This document shows positions 1 through 7,975 of a stretch of 47,432 bases of DNA, in pieces. The first letter of the stretch is position 1. Each line of letters starts with the position of its first letter. Below the pieces are notes generated by a model. That model ran no database searches, was not told where the DNA came from, and saw only the letters and a list, made by a program, of their open reading frames with translations. Source of the DNA: JBFMFH01 sp040752275 (GTDB lineage Bacteria > Acidobacteriota > Vicinamibacteria > Vicinamibacterales > JAKQTR01); contig JBFMFH010000080.1 in assembly GCA_040752275.1 (NCBI GenBank), positions 1 to 47,432 of the forward strand, given 5' to 3'. The position numbers and the translations under genes were made by a program.

Positions 1-414
1 CGGCACTTCGCGGTAAACGCACAGGCCGCCGCCATGCTGATGGCGGAGTTCGTCCGTCGATTCAGGCAGCGAGACGGGACCGACGGCCGGATCATCAACG
101 TGAGCACCGACGCCGCGCGCGCCTTCGCAACTCAGATCGGCTACGGTGCGAGCAAGGCTGCGCTCGAGGCGCTGACGCGCAGCCTCGCCATCGAAGCCGG
201 GCCGTACGGGATCACGGTGAACGCGATCGCGCCCGGTCCGGTGCAGACCGGCTATATCGACGCCGACCTCGAACGCCGGGTGCTGCCGGATGTTCCCCTG
301 GGTCGGCTGGGCACGCCCGACGACATCGCGGACGCCATTGTCTTCCTGGCCTCGGCGCAGGCCCGCTGGATCACCGGTCAGGTCATTCAAGTCGCCGGCG
401 GCCACGCGCTGTAG
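1..414 (+). CDS. SDR-family oxidoreductase, 3' part
   Basis: This is the C-terminal 137 residues of a classical short-chain dehydrogenase/reductase; the reading frame is open to the first base, so the 5' part with the nucleotide-binding glycine motif lies outside the window. An internal ATG at 34 is not the real start. Visible family marks are VNAQAA (the structural Asn region), a catalytic Ser in INVST, the catalytic pair YGASK (Tyr-x3-Lys), the VNAIAPGPVQT segment after it, and a C-terminal WITGQ..VAGG block typical of the family. It would use NAD(P)H to oxidise or reduce a carbonyl or hydroxyl group of an unknown substrate in the cytosol. It is followed by a 279-bp gap and a TetR gene on the same strand; whether it belongs to that cluster is unclear because a promoter lies between them. 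Confidence 0.93.
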   Translation, partial: RHFAVNAQAAAMLMAEFVRRFRQRDGTDGRIINVSTDAARAFATQIGYGASKAALEALTRSLAIEAGPYGITVNAIAPGPVQTGYIDADLERRVLPDVPLGRLGTPDDIADAIVFLASAQARWITGQVIQVAGGHAL

Positions 415-693
415 CGTCTGTCGTCCGCCATCCGGCGCCACGCTGGTGCGACGTCGATCGTGGCGCCGTCCTCGACGAAGCGGCCCGCCCGATCCAGCGT
501 GATCACTGGGCCCGGCCCAGGGTCCCCGCTCCACTCGCAAGGCTGCTGCGATCGACCAGCCGGGAGGGCCGGTGGGACCTGACCTGGGGAGAGAGAGCCG
601 CAAATCGCCCCTTCGGATACACATCCGACTTGACAAAACAAGATTCACATCTATTATTAGACGACGGTCTGTGTATTCTACGGAAGTCGACTG
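415..693. other. Intergenic region before TetR gene
   Basis: No convincing gene. The first 200 bases are GC-rich; the minus strand can be read from 641 to 387 and contains a stretch ending in RFVEDGATID that looks vaguely protein-like, but no family is recognised. The last 70 bases are an AT-rich island, unusual here, holding the promoter described separately. Confidence 0.5.
630..657 (+). promoter_or_regulatory. Sigma70-like promoter of tetR operon
   Basis: TTGACA at 630-635 and TATTAT at 652-657 are separated by 16 bases inside a local AT-rich island, 37 bases before the TetR start codon. A short interrupted inverted repeat, AGAC-GACG-GTCT, follows at about 660-671, near the expected transcription start, and could be part of the operator of the TetR protein (inference). 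Confidence 0.6.
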
Positions 694-1311
694 ATGGTGC
701 CCGAGCGAGGACTTCGCGAGAGAAAGAACGCCGAGGTCAAGCGGGCCTTCTTTGAGGCCGCGATGGCACTCTTCCGGCAGAAGGGCGTGGAGCGGACATC
801 GGTCGATGAAATCGCCGAGCGCGCCGGGTTCAGCCGCGCCACCTACTTCAACCATTTCGGCACCAAAGAGGGTGTGCTTCGCTACTACGGGCAACGCCTT
901 CAGGAGCGCATGGAAGAGCTGCTGGCCGAGGCGGCGCCGGGAGCCTCCCCCCTCGAACGGATTCGCGAGATGCTCCACGCCATGGCACGCGAAGCCGACC
1001 GATGCCGCGACGACCTGAAGATCGTCTACCTTCACAGCCTGCGCGATCCGGACTATTTCACCGGCCCGACATCGGCTCGCCAGCGCGTCTTCGAGATGGT
1101 GTGCAACCTCGTGGCGAAGGCGCAGGGAGGCGGCGAGATACGCCAGGACCTCTCGGCCAGAGAGATCGCGTTTCACCTCATGTCCCTCTACAACGGCGCG
1201 GTGCTGGCGGTGGTCTCCGGAGTGCGGCCAGCCGAGGCCATGCTTCGATCGGCCTGGCTTCTCATTGTCGATGGAGTGCGCGGTGGCGATCTGCAGGCTC
1301 GCAGAGCTTGA
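694..1311 (+). CDS. TetR/AcrR-family transcriptional regulator
   Basis: A 205-residue one-component repressor. The N-terminal helix-turn-helix occupies about residues 12-58, with the family pattern ALFRQKGVERTSVDEIAERAG followed by FSRATYFNHFGTKEGVL. The remaining helical domain should bind a small ligand and dimerise; its ligand cannot be read from the sequence. It is preceded by a good promoter and its 3' end overlaps the start of the following PEP-synthase-like gene by about 40 bases, so regulator and enzyme are almost certainly co-transcribed. The most economical view is an autoregulated operon in which the ligand is the substrate, or a relative of the substrate, of the downstream enzymes. 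The ATG at 694 is chosen because the HTH begins shortly after it. Confidence 0.95.
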   Translation: MVPERGLRERKNAEVKRAFFEAAMALFRQKGVERTSVDEIAERAGFSRATYFNHFGTKEGVLRYYGQRLQERMEELLAEAAPGASPLERIREMLHAMAREADRCRDDLKIVYLHSLRDPDYFTGPTSARQRVFEMVCNLVAKAQGGGEIRQDLSAREIAFHLMSLYNGAVLAVVSGVRPAEAMLRSAWLLIVDGVRGGDLQARRA

Positions 1312-3688
1312 CCGTGCCGACGCGGCATCGTTCGGAAGCAAGGGTGCCAACCTGGGAGCGCTGACCAGGCTGGGTCTGCCCGTGCCGCCCGGCTTCGCCG
1401 TGGCCGCCTCCGCTTGCGCTGAACATGCTGAACGCTGCGGTCTGACGAACGCTCTGCGTCCCCTCATCGAACAAAGAGACTGGGGTGGCGCCGAACGGAT
1501 GGCGCTCGCACTCATGTCGGCCCATCCGATGGAGGGGGCGTTGACCGCGGCGCTGTCGGATGCCCTTCGCTGCCTGGAGGCAGAGGCGGTTGCCGTGCGC
1601 TCCTCTGCGATTGCCGAGGACCTGGCCGAGGCGTCGTTCGCCGGTCAGTACGACACGTTTCTGGATGTTCGCGGCGAGGCGGAGGTGCAGCGGGCGATCG
1701 GAGCGTGCTGGGCCTCCTTGTGGAGCCGGCGCGCGCTCGAGTACCGGCACCGGCGATCCATCGATCACGATGCCGGTGGCATGGCGGTCGTGGTCCAGAC
1801 GATGGTTCCGGCAGACGCTTCGGGTGTCCTGTTCACCGTCGACCCGGTGGCTCAGCGCTCCGACCGCATCGTGATCGAGGCTGTGTCGGGTCTCGGCGAA
1901 GACCTGGTCTCCGGAAGGACGAGAGACGCCGTCTACCGCGTGGACCGGGCGAGATTGGAGCTTGTCGATCAAGAGGGAATGGTCGAGCTGCTCCCGGCCG
2001 GACAGATGGCGAAGCTGTGCCGCCTGTCCCTCGAGGTCGAACGGCATTTCGGCTGCCCACAGGACATCGAGTTCGCTCTATCGGGGGAGACGGTCTTCCT
2101 GCTGCAAGCTCGTCCCATCACCACGCTGGGCCGCGCGATCGCCGAACCGCTCGAGCCGCCAGGGAGACCGACCATCACCGACCGGACGATGAAACCCCTG
2201 GTGTCGGATCGGTACGTGATCGCCCCGCGGCCGCTGGACAACATCACCTACACGCGCTGCGTGGGAGCGGCCATCGACGGCCTGCGACGCATCGGTGGGA
2301 TCGTCACGACCGAAGACGAGGCCGCGTTCCAGAGACAAGTCTGGCACCAGGCCTACCGGTTTCCCCGCCACCGCCTGACGTGGCGAGTCCTGTTCGCCTC
2401 CTGGCACCAGATGCGGCTCTTGAGGGAGGACTGGCTGTCGTGGTGGGAGCAGGGCCCGCGTCCTGCCCTCCGCGCCATGTCCAATCCCGTGGACCTGGCC
2501 GGGCTCTCAGACACGGCCCTGTTCCAACGCGCGGATCACATTCTGGCGACCTGGGAGGAACCGCTGAGAAAGCGGATGTACGTCGCGAGCGCCTATCGAA
2601 CCGAGATCTGGCTGAGAACGCTCGTCACCCTTGCCGTTGGCTCGCGCAACAGCGCACGCGTGCTGGCACAACTGTTGGGCGGCCTGCGACACCCCACTCT
2701 CGACGCCAATGCCGCGCTCTGGGAACTGTCGCGCCGGGCGACACGCGCACCGGTTGTCAGGAGCGCGGTACGTGGCCTCGCTCCCGGCCTCCTCGAACAG
2801 ACAACCGACGGCCGGGAGTTCCTTCAGGCGTTCAACGGGTTCATGGAGACCTATGGACACCGGGATGGTTCCTGCTGGTACCTGTCGACGCCGACGTGGC
2901 GCCGGGAACCGATGCAGGTGTGGCGCCTTCTCGCCAGCATGATGGACGTCGAGGAGCCCCCCCGAGGAGTCGAGCAGGCGAGTTTGGACTACCGGAACGC
3001 GCGCGCGTTGGTCGAGCGACGCCTGCGCTTCATCCCCGGTCTGCTTCCACCCTTCCGCTGGTTGCTCGACGCGATCCGGTCGCTGACGGCGTTTCGAGAG
3101 CACAGCCACTTCGACCTGACCCGCCCCCTTTCAGCCCTGCAGGACATCGCAGCCGAGTGGGGACACCGCCTGGTGGAGCGAGGCGTCCTGAGAGACCCGG
3201 ACGAGGTCTTCTACCTCACCCACAAGGAGGCTCGGGACTGGATTCTCGGTGAAGCTCCCGAGGTAGAGGAAGTTCGTGAGCTCGTGCAACGCCGGCGTGC
3301 GACGTATCAGCTCGCCAACACGCGTTGGCAGGCGGAGCGTTCCGATGGGAGCGTCAGGGGCGCAGCGTTGAAGGGTATTGCCACCAGTCCGGGGGTAGTA
3401 CGGGGCCGAGCGCGAATCGTGCGCGGTGAACACCAGTTCGAACTCCTGCGGCCGGCCGAGGTCCTGGTCTGTTCGTACACCAATCCCGCCTGGACACCGC
3501 TCTTCGCCACGGCCGCGGCGGTCGTCACTGAGACCGGTGGCGCCGCCTCACACGCGGCGATCGTGGCCCGGGAGTACGGGATCCCCGCTGTGATGTCCGT
3601 TCAGGACGCGACACGGATCCTCGCCGACGGGGACGACATCCTCGTCGATGGGGATCGAGGTACGGTTCGGCGGGTGCGGGAGAGCTGA
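1271..3688 (+). CDS. PEP synthase/rifampin phosphotransferase-like enzyme
   Basis: An 805-residue dikinase-type phosphotransferase. The N-terminal ATP-grasp part (about 1-300) has FGSKGANLGAL, VRSSAIAEDLAEASFAGQYDT, GVLFTVDP and a final LQARPIT. A divergent, Trp-rich middle region (about 320-680) follows. The C-terminal swivel domain carries the phosphorylated histidine in TETGGAASHAAIVAREYG (His about 761). The PEP/pyruvate-binding TIM barrel of true PEP synthase is absent. ATP-grasp, middle domain, then swivel His at the C-terminus is the order known for rifampin phosphotransferase, which moves the beta-phosphate of ATP to a drug hydroxyl; RPH proteins are slightly longer (about 870). The substrate here is unknown. 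ATG at 1271 is preferred to an in-frame TTG at 1265. It overlaps tetR and is 26 bp from the hydrolase gene. Confidence 0.85.
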   Translation: MECAVAICRLAELDRADAASFGSKGANLGALTRLGLPVPPGFAVAASACAEHAERCGLTNALRPLIEQRDWGGAERMALALMSAHPMEGALTAALSDALRCLEAEAVAVRSSAIAEDLAEASFAGQYDTFLDVRGEAEVQRAIGACWASLWSRRALEYRHRRSIDHDAGGMAVVVQTMVPADASGVLFTVDPVAQRSDRIVIEAVSGLGEDLVSGRTRDAVYRVDRARLELVDQEGMVELLPAGQMAKLCRLSLEVERHFGCPQDIEFALSGETVFLLQARPITTLGRAIAEPLEPPGRPTITDRTMKPLVSDRYVIAPRPLDNITYTRCVGAAIDGLRRIGGIVTTEDEAAFQRQVWHQAYRFPRHRLTWRVLFASWHQMRLLREDWLSWWEQGPRPALRAMSNPVDLAGLSDTALFQRADHILATWEEPLRKRMYVASAYRTEIWLRTLVTLAVGSRNSARVLAQLLGGLRHPTLDANAALWELSRRATRAPVVRSAVRGLAPGLLEQTTDGREFLQAFNGFMETYGHRDGSCWYLSTPTWRREPMQVWRLLASMMDVEEPPRGVEQASLDYRNARALVERRLRFIPGLLPPFRWLLDAIRSLTAFREHSHFDLTRPLSALQDIAAEWGHRLVERGVLRDPDEVFYLTHKEARDWILGEAPEVEEVRELVQRRRATYQLANTRWQAERSDGSVRGAALKGIATSPGVVRGRARIVRGEHQFELLRPAEVLVCSYTNPAWTPLFATAAAVVTETGGAASHAAIVAREYGIPAVMSVQDATRILADGDDILVDGDRGTVRRVRES

Positions 3689-3714
3689 GTGAAAGACAAG
3701 GAGCGGCGCCGACA

Positions 3715-4605
3715 ATGAACGGCGGCACGACCAACCTTCTCGCGGATGTTCCCGAGGCCGAGCGCGCGAGGCTGGCGAGCTTTGAGGCGGCCCACCCGGT
3801 GCGTCATGTCGCGCGCGGCGATCGCCGCGTGGACTACCTCTCGGGCGGGCGCGGGCCGCACGCCATCCTCATCCTCACCGCCGCGCATGCGACACCCCGG
3901 CAGGTCTACGACACTGCGCTTCGGCTGGAGCGCGAGTACCGCGTCGTCGTGATCGACGTTGGCGAGGCCTCGAGCCTGGACGACCTCGCCCGGGATGTCG
4001 ATGCCGTCCTCGATTCGGAGCGAATCTCGCGGGTGGTGGCGTTCGGCCAGTCCGTCGCTGGCATCCTGGCGCAGGCCAACCTCATGCGGCGCCCCGCCCG
4101 CGTCGAGGCAATGGTGTTGAGCCAGACCGTCGCGCCGAGGCGTGAGAACAACAAGCTGGTCGCCCTCTGGATCCTGCGCGTCCTGCCCCAGCCGCTGCTG
4201 CGCGCGCTGCTGGTGCGAAAGCTCCAGCGCTTGACCGCGGTCGACCTGCCGCCGGCCGGAGCGGCCCGGCTGGCGATGTCGCGCGCGCTGCTGCGGGACA
4301 CGGTGGGCACTGTGCTCACCAAGAAGCGCATCATGGCCACCCTGCACCTGCTCTTCGAGTTCAACCGCGAAGAGGACTACGGCGCCTCGGCGCACGGCGG
4401 CTGGCGGGGACTGGTGCTGCTCGTGACCGCCGAGGACGATGGTGGGTTCCGCGATGTGGAACGGGTGTCGGCAGCGCTGCCGCGCACCGAGGTCCTCGTG
4501 CTGCCGACGGGAGCCGGGCATCTGGCAACGCTCGTCCACGACGGCGTCTACTTCGCACGCGTCGAGCAGTTTCTGAGGTCTGTGGCAGATCGGGGGAGAA
4601 AGTGA
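3715..4605 (+). CDS. Alpha/beta-hydrolase-fold protein
   Basis: A 296-residue cytosolic alpha/beta hydrolase. The nucleophile elbow is GQSVAG with Ser at about 113, a likely acidic residue is in TAEDDGG, and the catalytic His is in GAGHLATLV at about 269. There is no signal peptide. The cap region (about 130-210) is basic and helical. It could be an esterase, lipase-like enzyme or C-C hydrolase; the sequence does not say which. It starts 26 bp after the phosphotransferase-like gene and its stop codon overlaps the start of the next gene (TGATG), so it is part of the TetR-led operon and its product may act on the same small molecule (inference). Confidence 0.85.
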   Translation: MNGGTTNLLADVPEAERARLASFEAAHPVRHVARGDRRVDYLSGGRGPHAILILTAAHATPRQVYDTALRLEREYRVVVIDVGEASSLDDLARDVDAVLDSERISRVVAFGQSVAGILAQANLMRRPARVEAMVLSQTVAPRRENNKLVALWILRVLPQPLLRALLVRKLQRLTAVDLPPAGAARLAMSRALLRDTVGTVLTKKRIMATLHLLFEFNREEDYGASAHGGWRGLVLLVTAEDDGGFRDVERVSAALPRTEVLVLPTGAGHLATLVHDGVYFARVEQFLRSVADRGRK

Positions 4606-5495
4606 TGAACGACCCGGCCGCCGTCGAGCGGGAGCTGATGCGCCTCGAGGACGGGGCTATGGAACGCTGGCGGCGAGGCGACCCAATGGGCTGGGCCGAG
4701 ATCGCGGCGCCCGAGGTGACATACGTCGACCCGGGCCTGACGCGGCCGATCGTCGGCCTCGAGGAGTACACGCGGTACCTCGAGGGCCTCAAGGGCAAGA
4801 TCCACTACGACGGCTCCGACTTCATGCAGCCGAAGGCCGCGGTCTACGGCGACGTCGCGATCCTGACCTTCACCTATCGGGGCTACACGAAGAAGCCGGA
4901 CGGCAGCGTCGAGTGGAACCTGGCCTGGAACACCACCGAGGTCTACGCCCGTCAGGACGGCCGGTGGAAGATCATCCACACCCACTGGTCCTACGTCCGA
5001 CACGACGCCCCCGATCGAGTCGACGTGCCGGTCCCAGTCGTCCGCGTGCCTCAAGAGCCCGCCGGAGTCCTCGGCGAGCTGATGAAGCTGGAATCAGCCG
5101 GCATGGAACGCTACCGCAAGGGCGACCCCCTTGCCTTCTGCGCGATCAGCCTCCCGTCCGTGACCTACTTCGACTCGGGCACGCCGCGCCGGGTCGAAGG
5201 CCTGGCCTCGCTGAAGGAAGAAATGGCCAAGCAGGCCGGCCAGACCTCGTACGACGTGATGGAGTTCATCGAACCCATCGTCCAGGTTCACGGCGGCACG
5301 GCGGTGCTGTTCTACCGGTTCTTCTCCACCAGCTTGCGTCCGGACGGCTCAACCGCCGACCGCCAGGCCTGGAACTGCACTGAGGTCTTCACCAAGGCCG
5401 ACGGCCAGTGGTGGATCGCCCATACCCACTGGTCGTTGATCGGCGGCCAGCCCGCGCCGCGTGCGACGGCTGGGCCAGAGACCGATCCTGTCTGA
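4605..5495 (+). CDS. Tandem NTF2-like (SnoaL/DUF4440) protein
   Basis: A 296-residue protein made of two copies of an NTF2-like domain, about residues 5-130 and 150-285. Both copies share the layout LMxLExxxMERxxxGDP near the start, a VTYxDxG strand, a GxxxLKxxM-type helix, and an end of TEVxxxxDGxWxIxHTHWS, so the gene arose by internal duplication. SnoaL-like folds act as small-molecule isomerases, hydrolases or binding proteins; DUF4440 proteins are mostly uncharacterised. The HTHW ends line the expected ligand pocket. A purine-rich GGGGGAG at 4592-4598 favours the ATG at 4605 over GTG 4602. It is the last member of the tight TetR-led cluster; a role in handling the ligand of that cluster is inference. 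Confidence 0.85.
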   Translation: MNDPAAVERELMRLEDGAMERWRRGDPMGWAEIAAPEVTYVDPGLTRPIVGLEEYTRYLEGLKGKIHYDGSDFMQPKAAVYGDVAILTFTYRGYTKKPDGSVEWNLAWNTTEVYARQDGRWKIIHTHWSYVRHDAPDRVDVPVPVVRVPQEPAGVLGELMKLESAGMERYRKGDPLAFCAISLPSVTYFDSGTPRRVEGLASLKEEMAKQAGQTSYDVMEFIEPIVQVHGGTAVLFYRFFSTSLRPDGSTADRQAWNCTEVFTKADGQWWIAHTHWSLIGGQPAPRATAGPETDPV

Positions 5496-5641
5496 GCGCG
5501 CGCCGGCGAGGACGGACGCGAGTTCCCGTGGGCGGCGTGGCCCACGACGTCGTGTCCGACGGCACCAGGATCTACGTGGCGGCCCCGCCACGGGCGTCGT
5601 GGTGCCGGAACTCGATCCCGAGAGGTGAGGAGGCGGTGACC

Positions 5642-6163
5642 ATGGATGAGACGATGGACCTCCACGCGTGGGCGTACCGCGGGGTGCGCGCGGCGGTGAT
5701 CCTGCACGAACGGGAGCTGCGGCGGTTTCTCGACACGTGGAAGGTGGCCAAGGCGCGACGCACCTCGCTGGCGGGAACGTTGTACGAGCCCGGGAAGACG
5801 CTCGAGGACATCCTGGTGCACGTGCTGCACTGGGCACGGGACTACATCGTGTGGTCGTGCGAGAAGCTCCAGCTCCCGGATCCCGGATGCGCACCGATTC
5901 CCGCCGTGAGCGATGTGGAGCGTGAGGCGGACGACTACGTCGAGCACCTGCTCGGGTGCTGGAAGCAGCCGTTCCGCTCGCTGCCGGAGGATGCGTTCTA
6001 CGAGCCCCAGTACCGCACCCGCTGGGGGAACTACTATCCCGTGGAGGCCCTCCTCGAGCACGCGGTGGTCCACCCCATGCGCCATCGTCTCCAACTGGAG
6101 GACCTCATGGGGGACGCCGGGGCGGGACCGCCCGCCTCCGCTCTGACCATGTGCGACAGATGA
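5642..6163 (+). CDS. DinB-like metal-binding four-helix protein
   Basis: A 173-residue protein resembling the DinB/YfiT superfamily of four-helix bundles, many of which are metal-dependent thiol transferases or unknown enzymes. Likely metal ligands are a His in ILVHVLHWARDY (60 or 63) and the pair HPMRH at 144 and 148, in the place where DinB proteins carry H-x3-H. The ORF is open upstream to 5408, but ATG 5642 follows GAGGTGAGGAGG at 5624-5635 and the domain begins there, so the upstream extension is rejected. The C-terminal 15 residues after the metal motif look disordered. A GNAT gene follows on the same strand 94 bp later. Function is unknown. Confidence 0.75.
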   Translation: MDETMDLHAWAYRGVRAAVILHERELRRFLDTWKVAKARRTSLAGTLYEPGKTLEDILVHVLHWARDYIVWSCEKLQLPDPGCAPIPAVSDVEREADDYVEHLLGCWKQPFRSLPEDAFYEPQYRTRWGNYYPVEALLEHAVVHPMRHRLQLEDLMGDAGAGPPASALTMCDR

Positions 6164-6257
6164 GGCGCGTCACCAGGCCCGAGTCCGTACGCTCGTTCTT
6201 CGGCTGACCGTGAATCGAGCGCCAGAGGCGGCGCCGTGGCGCGTGCAGGGCAGCACC

Positions 6258-6776
6258 ATGCAGAGTTCTCTTGCATTCGTGTCGTTTCAGAGTCGGCCCC
6301 AAGGGCTACTGGCAGATCTCCTGGTCCGCTGCTACGTCCCGTTGCTCCAGCAGCTATGCGCCGCGAAAGCGGCCGGCCTGCGGCGCGAGTGGACCGACTA
6401 TGACGAAGCGGTACACGCCGAGCCCGAGACAGTGGGCAGTGCCGGGTTCTTCAGCCTGCTCGGCGATGAGGTGGTTGGCTTCGCCTCTTGGGATCCACGG
6501 GGATGGCCGGACATCGGCAGAGTCGGCCACAACTGCGTGGTTCCCGAGCATCAAGGGCGCGGATTCGGACGATGCCAGATCGAGGAGGTGCTGGGTCTAT
6601 TTCGACGCCTCGAATTCTCCTGCGCGCAGGTGCGAACGGACGAACATCCCTTCTTTGAGCCGGCCCGGCGCATGTACCAGGGATGTGGCTTTCAGTTGGT
6701 GGGACGCGAGCCCGGCACGTTGTTCGACGGATCGGCCATGCTCGTGTATGAACGGCAAGTCGGCGGCCCTGCCTGA
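6258..6776 (+). CDS. GNAT-family N-acetyltransferase
   Basis: A 172-residue acetyl-CoA-dependent acyltransferase of the GNAT fold. Motif A is clear: VVPEHQGRGFGRCQIEEVL, with the pyrophosphate-binding QGRGFG at about 99-104, preceded by the EVVGFASWD and VGHNCVV strands. The C-terminal part has the typical FFEPARRMYQGCGF element (Tyr acting as general acid, then the GF strand). The substrate cannot be told. ATG at 6258 is chosen because no ribosome site precedes the in-frame GTG at 6210. It sits between the DinB-like gene and a lipoprotein hydrolase gene, all on the plus strand with gaps under 100 bp. Confidence 0.85.
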   Translation: MQSSLAFVSFQSRPQGLLADLLVRCYVPLLQQLCAAKAAGLRREWTDYDEAVHAEPETVGSAGFFSLLGDEVVGFASWDPRGWPDIGRVGHNCVVPEHQGRGFGRCQIEEVLGLFRRLEFSCAQVRTDEHPFFEPARRMYQGCGFQLVGREPGTLFDGSAMLVYERQVGGPA

Positions 6777-6847
6777 ACCTGGCGCCGTCGCGCGCCTGTT
6801 GTGGCCCGTCCTCCTATGGAGACGACAGTGACGTGGAGGAGCTCTTG

Positions 6848-7513
6848 ATGAAGAACGTCTGCGGAGTTCTTGGACTCGCCATGATGGCGGCAAGCTGTGG
6901 AGGATCAGCCGCCGGCCAAGCTCGCCAGCCGCAGTGGCACGTCATCTACCTGCACGGTCGAATCGTGCAGGAGCAGCAGGACCCGCGTCCTCGCCACCCG
7001 GACTTCGGCATGTACGAACTGGAGAGCATTCTCGAGGCCCTTCGTGGGGCCGGGTTCGTGGTGTCCGGGGAGATCAGGCCACGTGCGGTTTCCGTCGAAC
7101 AATGGGCCGACCGAACGGTGGACCAGGTCCGCGGTTTCCTTGGCCGGGGAGTGCCTGCCTCTCGCATCACTGTGGTCGGAGCGTCCATGGGGGGAGGCAT
7201 TGCGCTCCAGACCGCTGTCCGGCTCCAGAATCCGGACGTGCGCTTCGCCGTGCTGGGAGTGTGCCTATCGGCGCAGGTTCCGCGACTCGTTTCCCAGGAG
7301 GGCAAGGGGCCGGTCGGGCGAGTGCTCTCGATCCGCGAGGCCAGCGACGAAACCACGGAACCATGCGAACGCTGGACGAGCTCGTCCGCCGGGTCCGGCT
7401 TCAAGGTCCGCGAGCTGGTCCTTCGTACGGGACTCAGGCACGGCTTCCTCTACCGCCCCCTGCCGGAATGGGTGCAGCCGGTTACCGAATGGGCGAAGAC
7501 GCCCGCGCCCTGA
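6848..7513 (+). CDS. Secreted alpha/beta-hydrolase lipoprotein
   Basis: A 221-residue exported protein. GGAGGA at 6835-6840 selects ATG 6848 rather than the earlier GTG. The N-terminus is a short signal peptide ending in MMAASC, so Cys17 is a probable lipid-attachment site, although the lipobox is imperfect. The mature part is a compact alpha/beta-hydrolase: HVIYLHGR near the start (oxyanion strand), nucleophile GASMGGG with Ser at about 113, and LRHGFLYRP with His at about 198. The protein is short, without a large cap, like small carboxylesterases or dienelactone-hydrolase relatives. Location would be the periplasm or membrane surface. The substrate is unknown. Fragments of unrelated genes begin 45 bp downstream. 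Confidence 0.8.
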   Translation: MKNVCGVLGLAMMAASCGGSAAGQARQPQWHVIYLHGRIVQEQQDPRPRHPDFGMYELESILEALRGAGFVVSGEIRPRAVSVEQWADRTVDQVRGFLGRGVPASRITVVGASMGGGIALQTAVRLQNPDVRFAVLGVCLSAQVPRLVSQEGKGPVGRVLSIREASDETTEPCERWTSSSAGSGFKVRELVLRTGLRHGFLYRPLPEWVQPVTEWAKTPAP

Positions 7514-7557
7514 CGCGCATGCCCGAAGCCGTCCAGGTCATCGCGGCCCCGCCCGGT

Positions 7558-7683
7558 CTACTCCTCCGTGGCAAACGAGAAGTGCTGCTGGACGATTACC
7601 CATCGGCCGTCCCGTTTCTCCAGGACACCAGTCCACCGGGTGTCTTCCCAGCTTGCAGGCTGGCCCTTGTAGGTGTTCACGTG
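7558..7683 (-). pseudogene. C-terminal scrap of NTF2-like gene
   Basis: Read on the minus strand, about 41 residues match the end of a SnoaL/NTF2-like domain: a TRWTGVLEKRDGRWVIVQQHFSFA block followed after three residues by a stop at 7558. The open frame continues upstream to 7944 but loses all resemblance at about 7683, exactly where an aminotransferase fragment begins on the other strand. No start codon or N-terminal half is present, so this is a decayed or rearranged remnant. Confidence 0.6.
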
Positions 7684-7914
7684 ACCGGTGGCTACACGCT
7701 GTGGCTGACGGTGACGGACCGGCGCGTCGGCGAGGTGGCGCTCTACCAGCGCTTGTTGGGCGGCGGGGTGAAAGTGTCGCCCGGGCGGGCGTTCTTCGCG
7801 GCGCCCCCGCGCGGGGCGGCATTCCGGCTCTCGATCGCCTGCGTCACGGATGAGGAAATCGCCGAGGCGACCAGGCGCCTGGGCCAGGCGCTGGCACGCG
7901 CGCTCCACGAGTGA
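7681..7914 (+). pseudogene. C-terminal scrap of PLP aminotransferase
   Basis: The last 77 codons of a plus-strand frame match the C-terminal domain of class I/II PLP-dependent aminotransferases, including MocR/PdxR-type regulators: VTGGYTLWLTV, then GGGVKVSPGRAFF, then RLSIACVTDEEIAEATRRLG and a stop. The lysine and PLP-binding parts are missing and the frame upstream of 7681 is not similar to anything recognised. It is a truncated remnant butted against an NTF2-like remnant on the other strand. Confidence 0.6.
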
Positions 7915-7975
7915 TCCCGGACGCCTTGTGGCCGTCGCCTGCAATGCCTTGCGCCGCCCGGCCCGGAGGGCAACG

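Noticed and set aside
387..641. An 84-codon minus-strand frame with a protein-like middle.
   Set aside because: No recognised motif, no ribosome site, and it overlaps the end of the SDR gene; mentioned only in the gap entry.
1705..3252. A 515-codon plus-strand open frame inside the phosphotransferase-like gene.
   Set aside because: Arg/Pro-rich shadow of a gene with clear ATP-grasp and swivel-domain motifs.
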